NCBI GenBank assembly: GCA_029378245.1 | Contig: JARKIF010000031.1 | Span: forward strand, 62,001-126,000 | DNA: 64,000 bases | Reading direction: 5' to 3' | Source: Roridomyces roridus | Taxonomy: Eukaryota > Basidiomycota > Agaricomycetes > Agaricales > Mycenaceae | Part shown: one piece after another, positions 26,417 to 37,342 of the stretch | Layout of the letters: every line of letters begins with the position of its first letter | Position numbering within the stretch: the stretch's first letter is position 1 | Translations under genes and position numbers: made by a program | Notes under the pieces: model-generated | What the model saw: only the letters and a program-made list of their open reading frames with translations | Told to the model about the DNA's origin: nothing | Database searches by the model: none

Positions 26417-29400
26417 ATGGCCCCACTCCTCATTCCCGACGTCGTCTCTCAGAATTATGAGAAAATTCCAGGGGAAGCGTTCTATGTCTACGCCGATCCA
26501 CAGTCCAACGGTGTCGTGACCATCACGCAGCTCGAATTCGCCCGTGCAACTCACCGCGCGGCTACTCTACTGCGTCCTGATGACGATACCTCCGCTGGCC
26601 AGGTGGTGGCCATCCTCGCCCAGTCGGATACGTTGCTGTACCATGCAGTTGTGGTGGGGCTCATAACTGCCGACCTAATCGTGCGTCTTTCAACTCCGCT
26701 TGCCTTTCCGATGTTGAACACAGAGCATTAAGCCGTTCCCCATGTCTCCACGGAACTCTCCAGCTGGGGTATTCTCGTTGCTCCGCGCCTCGGGCTGTCA
26801 CCGCATCATAGCTACTTGTGTGACTCTCGCGTCTCCTTTGGAAGAGCTTCAGGGGTACATTGCACGAGAGGACCCAGGCTATTCGCTGGTCATCGAACAA
26901 ATTCCGTCGCTGGATGTAATCTATCCGAATCTGGGCCACGAGACATCCGACTGTCAATTCCAGTTGTATTCCAGACCGCGTACGCGGACCTCGCTGGATG
27001 ATATCGCGCTCTACTTGCACTCCTCGGGGAGCTCTGGGCTCCCCAGAGCCGTGATGCAAACACACCGAGCGTTCCTGCAATATTCTACCCTCCGTGCGTA
27101 TCACTCTCAACTTGCCCCGGTCTCGCAATTGAATCTAATTTTACCATCTTAGCCGCCATCGCGGAATTCGCAGCCTCAACCGAGAACTTGCCTGCTGCGA
27201 ACATGGCACTTCCGTGTTTTCACCAATTCGGAGTCATTTGCCAGTTGATGCAACCCTTGTTTGGCGCGCCCATTGCGATATACCCTCCAACAGCTACCGC
27301 GCCCGAGAAATTCCCAGTGGTACCCTCGCCTGGTAACATTTTGGAACACGCCCGCAAGACGGGATGCAGGTCAATCACGGCTGTGCCCTCCCTTTTGGCG
27401 GCCTGGTCTCATTCGGCTGAGAGTGTCAAGTATCTTGCGTCGTTGCATACCGTGGTAGGCTTTCCATTTACGTGTCGTATTTTCTGTGGCTTAGGATGTA
27501 GGCATTTTCAGGTGGCCCACTCCCACCGCGAATCGGCGACGCCCTCGTTGAGGCTGGGGTCAAGCTAGTTCCTGTATACGGCGGCACAGAGTTTGGCCCG
27601 ATTTCATCTATTGTTCGTCGTCAAGAAGACGCCAAGGACTGGTCTTGGCACCAATTCTCTGATGTGCCCAAGCTGCGATGGGCGGCGCAGGGTGATGGGA
27701 CGTTTGAGTGCCAGTTTTTGGTGTGTGTGCCGCGCTAACAGTTTGTTGCCTGATTTTTGAACTGGGAAGACCTGGCCGAAATTCCATCCGATGGTTGAGA
27801 ATTTGGACGACGTTTCTGGATATGCGACATCCGATTTGGTGTGTTCCTCCTTATCTTTTCATTCTGTGATTAATGTATCTAGTTTGTGAACCACCCAGAG
27901 AAGAAGCACCTGTGGAAAATGTTCGCTCCTTTTCTCCCGTGTTCCTTCTTTTGAATCGATCATACAGAATCGGACGGGTCGACGATGTGATCATGCATTC
28001 ATCCGGTGAGAAAACTGTGCCGGGGCCCATGGAGAACATCGTCGCGAGCAGTCCATTGTGCGTTCTCATCCTCATGTATGATCTGTTTCTGATCACCTTC
28101 AACAGCGTCGCCGGAACAGTCATGTTCGGCCGCGAACGTGCACAAGCAGGGATTCTGATTGAACTGGTCCCTGCGCTGCAGATTCAGGATTTCCAAGATG
28201 CGGCGGCAGTCGCTGAGCTGAGAAACAAAATTTGGTTTGTTCTTTTGCGTTCAAGTTGAACCGACAAAATTGAACTCAACCCAGGCCGATTATCGCCGAA
28301 GCAAACACGGTCGCGCCGGCCTTTAGCCGACTGTTCAAAGAACTCGTCCTGTTTACCTCTCCGGGCAAACCCCTGCCAAGGACTGGCAAGGCGACCGTCA
28401 TGCGTAAGGCGGCGCTAGAAGTGTATCGGGAAGAAATTGACGCCATGTATGTGTCCCTTGTTTTTTCCGCGGTCCGAATTGAGGTGTCGTTTCTGCTCTC
28501 CCAGATACTCGGAACAACATATCGCCCTCGAGTCTGAAATCATCAGCTGCCCGCCCGAGACATGGTCAGATGTCAGCTCGGTTCGCGAGTGGCTTCTCAA
28601 TATCGCACGGTCATCTTTGGGCGGCATCGAGAGCAAAACACCGGGGGAGACTCCGCCGACGATCCACGCGGACACAGATCTCTTCCAACAAGGCTTCGAT
28701 AGGTCTGTGGCGTTAATCACAGTTGGATAAATTAACTCTAACGGTTCACTTTTTCAGTTTGACGGCAACGATATTCCGACTCCGCCTTTTGAGTGCGCTC
28801 AAACGCTCAGCAACCGACGGCACCGAGAACCCCGTGGCGCGCCGTCTCGCAGATGGGATCGAACAGAACCTGGTCTACACGTACCCGACTGTCGAAGCGT
28901 TGGCGGGATTCCTCGTCGGGTTGGCCGGAGCTGGTGTGACTCCGAAACTGGAGACAGAGATGGTGGATTTGATAGCGAAATATTCTCTGCCTTCGCAGCA
29001 GGCGTCGGGGGACAATGGGAACCCCTCCGAGACGACACGGGGGGCTACGACCGGCGCACGCATCTGGCGCACGCCCCTTTGTTCTTTTGTCCGAACCATG
29101 CGTGCGCCGGCCGTTCCCCCCCTCGCGACAGCCGTGGTTCTTTTAACCGGCTCGACCGGCTCTCTGGGTTCGCAGATTCTCGCCTCTTTGTTGAGCGACG
29201 AACGCATAGGGAAGATTTGGGCACTCAACCGCCCCGCTGGGCGCACGCTGCGTGAGCGGCATGTAGATACTTTCCGTGAACGGGGGCTAGATTTGGGTTT
29301 ATTGGAAAAGGAAAAGTTGAGAATGGTCGAAGGGACGCTGCATGAAGAGAAACTGGGGGTAGAGAGCGGAGTGTACGAGGAGGTATGCATGTTCTCGACT

Positions 29401-30376
29401 TGTTTTCCATTCGTTCATTTGTTTTCTTTCAACCACAGATCCTCGCCTCGGCCACGCACATAATCCACAACGCCTGGACACTCGACTTTAACATGCCCGT
29501 TTCGTCTTTCGAGTCCCACATTGCTGGCTCGCGCAATCTTGCCGAGATGGCACTGCAGGCTGTGAGAAAGCCGAGGTTTGTGTTTACATCGTCCATTGCG
29601 TCGGCGCAGTTGTGGGACCCAAAGGAGGGCCCGTGTCCGGAGAAAATTATCGACGATCCCAAGGTCGCGCTGGCGGGATACGGACAGAGTAAATATGTTG
29701 TTGAGCAGGTGCGTTTTTGTTCTCCGGGAGTTTTCGGGAGGCCTCAAACTGCTTTAGATTCTCACCAAGAGCGAGTTGGATGTGTGTTGCCTGCGAATCG
29801 GCCAGGTGTGTGGTGCGCTGCCAAAGGGAGCATGGGCCACGACCGATTGGTTGCCTATCCTTGTCAAGACAAGTGTCACCCTCGGGAAACTTCCGTTGGC
29901 TGATGGGGTGCGCACCTATTTGTCTGGAAGAATACTTTTGTTGATTGTTTGCATAGCTCGTCTCCTGGGTCGATTTCACCACTGTCACGCAAACGATTTT
30001 GGACGTCACGTTTGCGGAGTCTGAGCGCCTCCCGACCGTGATGAACCTCGTTCACCCCCGCCCTGTCTCGTGGAACTTTGTCGTGACCTCCATCCGGGAC
30101 ATCTTGCTTAAGCGCGGAAAGGATCTTGAGCTGGTGGAGTTTGGGGTATGGTATCAAGAGCTTGAGGGGCGTGGAGCAAGTGGGGAGTCTCTGCCTGGCA
30201 TCAAATTGCTGAGTTTCTTTGCGCACTTGGCCAAAGGGTCGACGGGCACCGAGGTTGGTGGGCCGCGTTTCGCCGTGGAGAAGCTTTCTGCGATTAGTCC
30301 TACCCTTCGCGAGGCGGGGAGTATTACGAGGGAGCAAGTCGAGGCGTGGATGCATTATTGGAGTGGATTTATCTGA
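26417..30376 (+). CDS. NRPS-like adenylation-thiolation-reductase enzyme, 1,098 aa
   Basis: Fourteen exons sum to 1,099 codons with an intact frame. The adenylation domain (about residues 20-540) has the A3 core LYLHSSGSSGLPRAVMQTH near 180, a VYGGTEFGPI motif near 333, and GRVDDVIMHSSGEK near 420. The carrier domain has DLFQQGFDSLTATIF, with the phosphopantetheine serine at about S611, split across an intron. The C-terminal thioester-reductase domain has the NAD(P)-binding VVLLTGSTGSLGSQI near 740 and the catalytic YGQSKYVVEQ near 900. Such A-T-R enzymes activate a carboxylic acid with ATP, load it on the carrier and reduce it to an aldehyde or alcohol. The family includes aminoadipate reductase and fungal aryl-acid reductases. 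The substrate is not predictable here. There is no condensation domain. The DUF829, oxidase and MFS genes downstream could act with it. Confidence 0.92.
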
Positions 30377-30448
30377 CCATCTTTGTAATTTTCAACTGTG
30401 GGAAAATGTATTGATCTGTGTTGAACTACTGAGGTGTAGCTGTACCAT

Positions 30449-30546
30449 TAATGCAATGTGGTCGACCATTATTGCATCCCACATTGCATTAAAGGCATAC
30501 CTTGGCCGCCCAGTCAAGGTACGCCTTTAATGCATTATGGGATATC
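30449..30546. repeat. Foldback (MITE-like) element, copy A
   Basis: About 98 bp. The arms CATTAAAGGCATACCTTG and CAAGGTACGCCTTTAATG pair around a short CCGCCCAGT loop, and the stem continues outward through ATCCCACATTG / ATTATGGGAT. A further GTGGTCGACCATTATTGCA block precedes it. The same unit occurs in reverse orientation at 32484-32588. Confidence 0.8.
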
Positions 30547-32483
30547 CCCGTTTTGGGTAGCCCGGCTTGACGCCGGCAGAGCGGGACTAAGCGAGACGCC
30601 GCGTAATTTCTCCACCGCGCGTGCCAGCTCGGCGCGGGTTGTTGATGGAGTTGGAATCAGTAAATGATTCTTGCCCTCCTGCTATATTCCCGCTCCGGAT
30701 AAGTAGCTGTGATTGGAAACAGGTGGTCCCATGTAAGTACGTCTATTAGATAATACTCCTGCGTCGCTCTTCCCTGGCTGTTCGACTCGAATTGGCCATC
30801 AAAAATTCAATGATGCACCCGCTCCTGCTCCCGGTCCTCCCTGCTGGCAGGCTGCTGCTATGTGAGTGGATGTCCATCTATCTAAAAGGTATTTTGACCT
30901 GCTTATATATGTATGTCTGGCTACAGCAGATCAATATGTGCTTGATGTGCTTGTGCCTTGTGTTCGGTGTGCCACACATCACGGACAGACCTGCGATTAA
31001 TAATGTCGCTTCTTCTTACACTTGTAATGAAAATGAGCTACTACAGAGGAGTCATGGTCCATGGGAGTGTGGTGGATGTTGAATTCCATAGGGTGGAGCC
31101 CAGCAGCCCATGGAGGGTCCTTCTGCTTCTTGCCTGCATATTCGCAAAATCAGCCTCTGACAAGGTAGGTACTTGGATGGCAGCCACTGAATCGGCTCTA
31201 GGTAGCTAATCCAACACCTGTGAGCTTATCAGACCCCCTTTAGTGGCCACAGTAGTCATGCTATGATCAAAATTTACCTGACAATCAAAAGTCAGTTCAC
31301 TGCATATCACAGGGCTGGTGAAGCTCAGAGAGACTCAGGGAGGTATCCACAGTATCCCACACACCACATTTCCATGTGGTAAAAATTATGAGCCCATAGC
31401 ATAGGCACAACGAGCACAAAAACTGTTTCACTCAAGTGTGGCGCACTCCTCGGCTAAGGGATTGGTGAGATGTGTTGGTTTTTTGAACGATAGAAATATC
31501 CTACGACAAAATCAAGTCAGCAGAAGTGTTTCATTTGATCATACCTTCGTCAACGACCGAAATCTCACCCAAGGAACACCACAATATGACCCACAGGTAT
31601 GAAATAACAAGGAGAAGTACACTATCTCTTTGTGACAACGGAGCAAAGATGTATTGCCCCAGCCATTCAAAATTTGAATTTAAGATCGGATGGATTGATA
31701 CCAAAGAAGCTTATCGCACTCATTCCGCCGGTTCAGAGTGCTCTGTGACCAGTGCGATCCTCCAAACTTTCAGAGATTGGTGCATGATTCGGCAAGATCA
31801 AGCCAAGCGCTGTCAAACGGCTCGTAACATAATTTGAACATAATTCTGATTGGCATGGAATGACGGAACCAGGCGGGCTCAAGGCCAAGAAACACTGACA
31901 CAGGTTCACTTTGCAGAACAACTCAAAGTTTCAGATAATTAGCTCAGCCGGGAGTCTCGTGTCGACTGGCAGTGACTGCTGCCAGTGTGCCAATCCACAA
32001 TATCGCTCACGGTCATCAATGGCATTGACAGTTGCCATTTCAGGCACCGTTATGGAAGGTCTGGTAATACACTCGCGCCAAGCGATATGAGGAGGTGGGG
32101 TTTCATCGGGAGAAAATGTGTCGCACGGTTGCATGCGGGTGGGTATACCGTGGCCGTGGAATGGGACAGGCTAGCGCGGTATGCCGACACAGGGGCGTCG
32201 CCAGAGCTAACGGAAGGCCGACGTGCATCATGCATGTGCAGCGGACCCGTGGATCTAAATCAGATTTCTATCAGATGCGCACCCACTGTGGAAAACCGGA
32301 ATTGCCCGAGTTGAAAGCGAATTTGCCCGAATTCAACAGCTGATGGCATCGCTCTGCGGCAAGATAAATAAAATGATGGAACGAACCCAAGATGGGTGCA
32401 ATTGCGGCCCAGGCGGCATGTCCGGCGTCGATGGCCGCTAGTACGTCGCTAGCTGTCTCGCTTCTGGTGGCATACATAATGCA
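30547..32483. other. AT-richer spacer between the two foldback copies
   Basis: No transposase or other family was recognised. Open frames (for example 30792-31082 and 31526-31837) look random. The spacer is visibly richer in A+T than the flanking genes. Confidence 0.5.
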
Positions 32484-32588
32484 TCGCATTCCCATAATGC
32501 AATAAAGGCCTATCTCGGCTGGGCGGCCAAGGTACGCCTTTATTGCAATATGGGATGCGATAATGGTCGACCATATTGCAATATGGGA
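32484..32588. repeat. Foldback (MITE-like) element, copy B, inverted relative to copy A
   Basis: Arms CCCATAATGCAATAAAGGCC and CAAGGTACGCCTTTATTGCA flank a TGGGCGG loop, the reverse complement of the loop of copy A. ATGGTCGACCATATTGCA follows on the right, as expected for an inverted copy. Confidence 0.8.
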
Positions 32589-32644
32589 GCAGCCACTGGT
32601 GAACTACTTGGAATTATACTTTATCAAGTCTGCCGCCCTCTCGG

Positions 32645-32965
32645 CGATAACTCACGCGCGCAAGGGTGACACCAATGCAGTCCTAAATCGGCGAATGATC
32701 CAGTTCGTTCTGATTTCCACGGCAGATAGACCCTTGCGAGTACAGATACTGTGCGGGGTGCTGCGGAAAGCTCAGGATTACTAACTAGTCGGCTGCGGTT
32801 CGGGGATGTTCAATTAGGCCGAGCCTCGGTGTGGGGCCTCGGGCAGGTACATATCGGCTTGGTATTCTAACATGCATACGCTAGAGCAAAAGGGTCAACG
32901 GTGGTCCGGTGGAGAACATTATTGGCTTGGTGATTGAGAAGAATTGCGATCTCCATCCGAAAAGT
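32645..32965 (-). repeat. Inverted, interrupted copy of the NRPS-like upstream segment
   Basis: Read on the minus strand it contains TTTTCGGATGGAGATCGCAA, an extra ~130 bases, GTACTCGCAAGGGTC, GAACGAACTGGATCATTCGC, TTTAGG and CTGCATTGGTG, matching 26170-26340 in order. Similarity stops close to foldback copy B. Confidence 0.8.
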
Positions 32966-33208
32966 AACACAGTAGCTTTTTCCAGAAAAATAACGTGAAG
33001 AAGAGGGGTCGGCTTTCGAGAGAAAACTCGCGGGGCCCGCCATCGGGTAGAGATTGCTGCAGCTGCAACTCAATGCAGACAGCAGAGTCCAAAAAAGTCC
33101 GCAGAAGCCCGCCGGAGTGGATCAATTCGGCAAGGTCGAAGCGAACGACACGGAGATTCAGACGAACAGAGTGGCAGACAAGTTTGAAGTGAACCAAGAC
33201 AATACAAG

Positions 33209-34278
33209 CTACAACCTGGCACGAATCGGGCCACTCCGCTCCCAAGCAGCCCAAACCGCATTCCAATAACGTCCAGGATCCTGCCTCTCGTGCGAAACAT
33301 GGGCAGAGCCACTGAACTTCTCAGCAGCAACGTTGAAAGGCCGACCGGACGCGTTCAGTTTGGCGAGATGTCCTTCGACGGATGAAAACGGAACCATCTG
33401 GTCTTCGGTCGAGTATATGTACGTGCGGGGAGCTTCGACGTCTGCCAAAGGTAGGAGGTCCTCTCGTTCCAAGTATCGGTGTACCAGGACGAATAGATTC
33501 CCTTGGTTGCGAGCTGAATCATGTGTCAGCTGAGGAGCTGGCTCTGAAAACCGATCACTTGCCGACGCGCTGCATGAGAGCCCCTGCGTAGATGACGGAA
33601 ACTGGTATCGGTAACAATGCTTTGACGGTGGGGGACTGAAAGTTGGTGCCCAAGGTCGTCAGAAGCGACGAAAACTCTCCAGCTCCTGGCGCCGAGTCAA
33701 TGATTGTCGCGAGACGTAGCATGCCGCTCCGGAAGTTTGGAGACTCGGATGAAAGCATAGAATGCAAAACTCGCGAAAGGGTCATGAGCTGGAAGGAGCC
33801 GCCTGCCAGTGAACATCTCAGCACCAAGAAGCATCCAAGACGGACGACACACCGTTAGAAAGTGCATGCAACAAGATTCCGCTCGCCAAGGTTTGTTCTT
33901 GGTCGTACACCGTAGAGATGAGGTACTTGGCAAGGAGTTGCAAAGCCTCGGCCTTGGAAAGTCGCCGAGTAAGAGGAGGTCATGAGAATAAGATGGTTGG
34001 CTTACCCGTGTCTTATCGGAGGACCATATGAAACTGGTGGTCGACTCCACGAGGACGATATCCGCTGAAGGCCAACGTTTCCGGTAGTTGCTAACATATT
34101 TTCCCAAGAGTCGAAGAGGGGCGTCCATGAATCCAAATATCAGGACAACCCTCGGGGCCTTGGAGTCCGGTGCAGTTCTGTCTCCGTAAGAGATGTGCAC
34201 GCCTTGGCTCAGTTTCTGAAGCTCAACAGGGGGAGCTTCTGCTGGTCGGTCAGGTTTAGTACGGAGAGAGCGAGACAT
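33209..34278 (-). CDS. TMEM53 / DUF829-like alpha/beta-hydrolase-fold protein, 305 aa
   Basis: Four exons (about 34278-34006, 33952-33853, 33802-33563 and 33513-33209) give 305 residues starting MSRSLRTKPDRPAEAP. An in-frame ATG at 34347 would add 23 residues. Recognisable parts are RVVLIFGFMDAPLRLLGKYV, YRKRWPSADIVLVES, FIWSSDKTR, a LLHALSNGG elbow in the nucleophile position (Ser in HALSNGG), IDSAPGAGEF, and TYIYSTEDQMVPF with a late VSHERQDP carrying Asp and His. This is the layout of DUF829/TMEM53 proteins, distant alpha/beta hydrolases of unclear activity. The third intron starts GTCG|GCAAGT, a GC-AG intron needed to keep frame. The gene is divergent from the acyl-CoA oxidase-like gene. 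Confidence 0.85.
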
Positions 34279-35083
34279 GGCAGTTAGGTCGAGAGCGAGG
34301 GTTGGTGGAGCTGCCAAGGATGGATGCGGACACCGATCAATAACCAAGAAGGCCGCCGTGGGTTCAAACAGAGATCCACCAGCCTGGCTGGCGAGAAATT
34401 AAAAAACAGTGATTGACCCAGTTCATCAGGAAGATATTCGTGGAGGTCCGATGAAGTTATTGACAAGCTATTGATCTTTGTTTGTCTTCTTGTTGTCTTC
34501 TTATTAGGGGAGGTCAGAGTGGAGGGAACCCGAAAGAAACAACAAAGAAACTCACTTCGAAACTATTTCGAAACTGAGACAGTTTCGTTCGAGTTTCGAA
34601 GTGGCGAGTTTCGAAATCTCGAGCAGTTCCTCCTCCGGAGGAGGAACTCCATTCGAAACTGGATCGAAACTCGGACGAAACTCGGTTATTAGCCGAGAAT
34701 CGACGAGAATCGATTCTGCCAGTTTCGAATCCGTGACGAGGGTGGTCAAAGATCACCTTCGATTATCGGTCGAAACTCGATGCAGTTTCGAGATCAGTTT
34801 CGTCGCAGTTTCGCTCGAGGTCTGTCCACTCTGACCTCCCCTAATGTCTTCTCCTGATCTTCATCTCCACTGTTCAGCGGCAAGCCGCAAAAGACTCAGC
34901 CACCCCGATGCACCGACACACACCGCACATTGCCATGTTGTCGCCATGTATTCATTCTGCCGACTTGTTCACTGAATGAATCATTTCAATTTTCAAACCA
35001 GTTCGGCTCCCACTGCTTAAAAAGACCCTGGACTTCCTCTCTCATGCCACCCCCGCACAAGTCTGCTTGACGCCTTGGAAAAA
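34279..35083. other. Divergent intergenic region carrying a MITE
   Basis: About 800 bp between the DUF829 gene (minus) and the acyl-CoA oxidase-like gene (plus). It contains the MITE at 34507-34841. No gene is seen. Confidence 0.6.
34507..34841. mobile_element. 335-bp MITE with TA target-site duplication
   Basis: Perfect 17-bp terminal inverted repeats: GGGGAGGTCAGAGTGGA at 34507-34523 and its reverse complement at 34825-34841. Both are flanked by TA (34505-34506 and 34842-34843), as for Tc1/mariner-type elements. The inside holds thirteen copies of CGAAACT or its complement AGTTTCG, and a perfect 24-bp palindrome at 34625-34648 (half-site AGTTCCTCCTCC). It has no coding capacity, so it must have been moved by a transposase encoded elsewhere. 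Confidence 0.9.
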
Positions 35084-37086
35084 ATGGACCCTCAGAGTAC
35101 ACTCGCTCGCACCCAGCTATTCACTCGTGCGGTCAACGACTTTCGTCTCACCAAGGACCAGCGGCAGGAAATAACCCACGCTCGAGCCGAAGCTATTGCA
35201 AAATCCTTCGGTAAATATGCTGCTTATTACCACAACACACCACCACAAGCTCATTCTCTTAGACTTAACCCTCGACGACCTTCTGACCTGCTCGGAAAAG
35301 TTCTGGAACTCTCATCTGAACGGGATTAATGTCATCGACGGCGCTGCGACTGCTCTGTGGACCATCCACGTAAACCTTGCGTGTGGTAGCCTCGCCCAGT
35401 ATGCCGCCCACCGTCCCGAGTTGCGCGAATTGTGTCGCAAGATGCTGGCCTTCGAAGTGACGTGCGTAAACATCATTTCACCCTGCCTCTGGGCTGAACC
35501 TCACTCCAGAGCGCACTACTTGCTCACGGAAATCGGACACGGACTGGACACTCAAAATATTGAGACTGTCGTCCGGCTGCTCCCCAACGGAGATTTTGAA
35601 ATCCACACCCCTAACCCTAGAGCCGCGAAGTGAATATAGCTTATACTCCATGCGCTGATAAGCTCATCTTCGTACTTGGCAGGTTCATGCCGGCCAGCAT
35701 CCCAGCGGGAGGCTTGCCCAGAATTGCAGTGGTTATGGCACGGCTACTCGTCCAGGAGCGCGATGCAGGTATCCGCCCGTTTGTCGTTCCTCTGAATGAT
35801 GGTCAAGTGATGTACGAGGGCGTGTCCTGTCGGTGTGTCCTTCTGCCCGTTCACAAGGTTAGTGCAGCCAGTTGATGCCGCCCATTCAGTGTCCTTCCCG
35901 ATCGCTCTGGAACTCGACCTGTCGGACATGCAATCACTTCCTTCAATCACGTCCGGTTACCGTCGACCGCCCTTGTCGGTGACCTCGGGTCTCCATTGTC
36001 CCTTCGAATCGAGTTTTTGACGAGTATATGGCGCCTTGGCATCGGTTCTGCCACTATGGCCGGTCTGTGTGTTCCTGCTCTCCGTGTTGGTGCCTACATC
36101 GCGGGCAAGTACGCCAAACGCCGGACCGTCTCCAACTCGCAGGGCCAATTCGTCCCCATACTTTCCTTCCGCACGACCTCGCTTCCTATCTTGCACGCGT
36201 TCGCCCAAGCTGCGGTTCTTGAAGCTCTTTTCAAAGAGATTCGCCCTTACTTTGCGAGCACCGAGGATCTCGATCTCTCCACCGTTCTCAACAGCCGCAA
36301 TGGTCTCGCCGCCGTGTTTAAGACTCTGGCTATTCGTCACTTCCGTGAATCCATCGTGACCTTGACAGACCGGTTGGGAGCACAAGGATTGTTCATCGAG
36401 AACCAGCTGGTGTCAGTAGAGGTATATTTTTGATCTTCTCTCCGTCCGCGGGTAATTTCTGACCATCCCTTTAGTTGGAAATTCGAGGGATGTCGATTGC
36501 CGAAGGGGATGTAACGGTGATTTCTATTCGTGCGTGGCCTCACTATGGCTATTTCCGTTGCTGATGTCATTCAGGTCTTGCAAGCGAGCTTCTACTGGGT
36601 CGCTACACTCTTCCTGCGTCGAGATATCCCAACTCGCCCCTGGCTCGGCACGAGCGAGGTATCTTCAACGAGCTGCAGGCTATTTTGAAGGGGATGAACA
36701 ACAACCATCGCTCGGAGGACTTCAACGCCAAGCTCCTGCCCCGCTCGAAGGAGCTTGTCTTGGCCATTGGATATCGTATGGCATACGAGGCCGCTCTCGA
36801 CGCCCGCGTGGACCCTCTGCTGGTCGACCTCTACCAAGCTGGTGCCATACTCTTGGACCTGGCGTGGTACGTCGAGAACGGGGTCACAACGCGCCAGGCA
36901 GCTATCGAGGCCGAAGAGGTCGCCTTGACGCTGGCGACCCCGCATCTCGATCGATTCATGGAGGAGAGTGGCGCCGAGCCTTTTATCCACGCCCCGATTG
37001 CTTCGGATGCAGCCTGGGACAAATATGTGGACAGTCTCGTGCTCATCAAGCGTCCAGGCGGTGTCTTTGAGCAGGCTAAATTGTAG
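35084..37086 (+). CDS. Acyl-CoA oxidase/dehydrogenase-like flavoprotein, 564 aa
   Basis: Seven exons sum to 565 codons with an intact frame. The start is MDPQSTLARTQLFTRAVNDF. The FAD/acyl-CoA region has AHYLLTEIGHGLDTQNIETV (the conserved T-E-x-G-H-G signature), AAKFMPASIP, RPFVVPLNDG, VGHAITSFNHVRLPSTALVG, then SWR-type helices (TSIWRLGIGSATMAG) and a helical C-terminal half. The protein is shorter than classical peroxisomal acyl-CoA oxidases (about 650-700 aa), and no PTS1 is present (ends EQAKL; AKL is a weak PTS1 variant at best). It would oxidise an acyl-CoA at the alpha-beta bond. The neighbouring ETF-QO could matter if it passes electrons to ETF rather than to oxygen, but that is speculation. 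Confidence 0.85.
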
Positions 37087-37342
37087 TTGAGGACAATTGG
37101 CTCCGTACATTGTGCATACGTTGATTCACACTTCATATCCAACAGTACATCTACATTCCTTATTAGCATTCAACTTGGGATTATTTTGTGGGCTCAAGCT
37201 TCCTTGCTCGACTGACTACCACCCATATACACACATGGAGTACCACCCGACAATAATATCATTCGGACGCGTTACTTTAGACGCAATACAGTACACTTTT
37301 ACATTGAATTGTCTCCAGTATCGTACAAACAGGGCAGGAGCG

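Noticed and set aside
34507..34841. Possibility that the 7-mer-rich region is a CRISPR-like or satellite array
   Set aside because: Spacing is irregular, both orientations occur, and clear terminal inverted repeats with a TA duplication identify a MITE.
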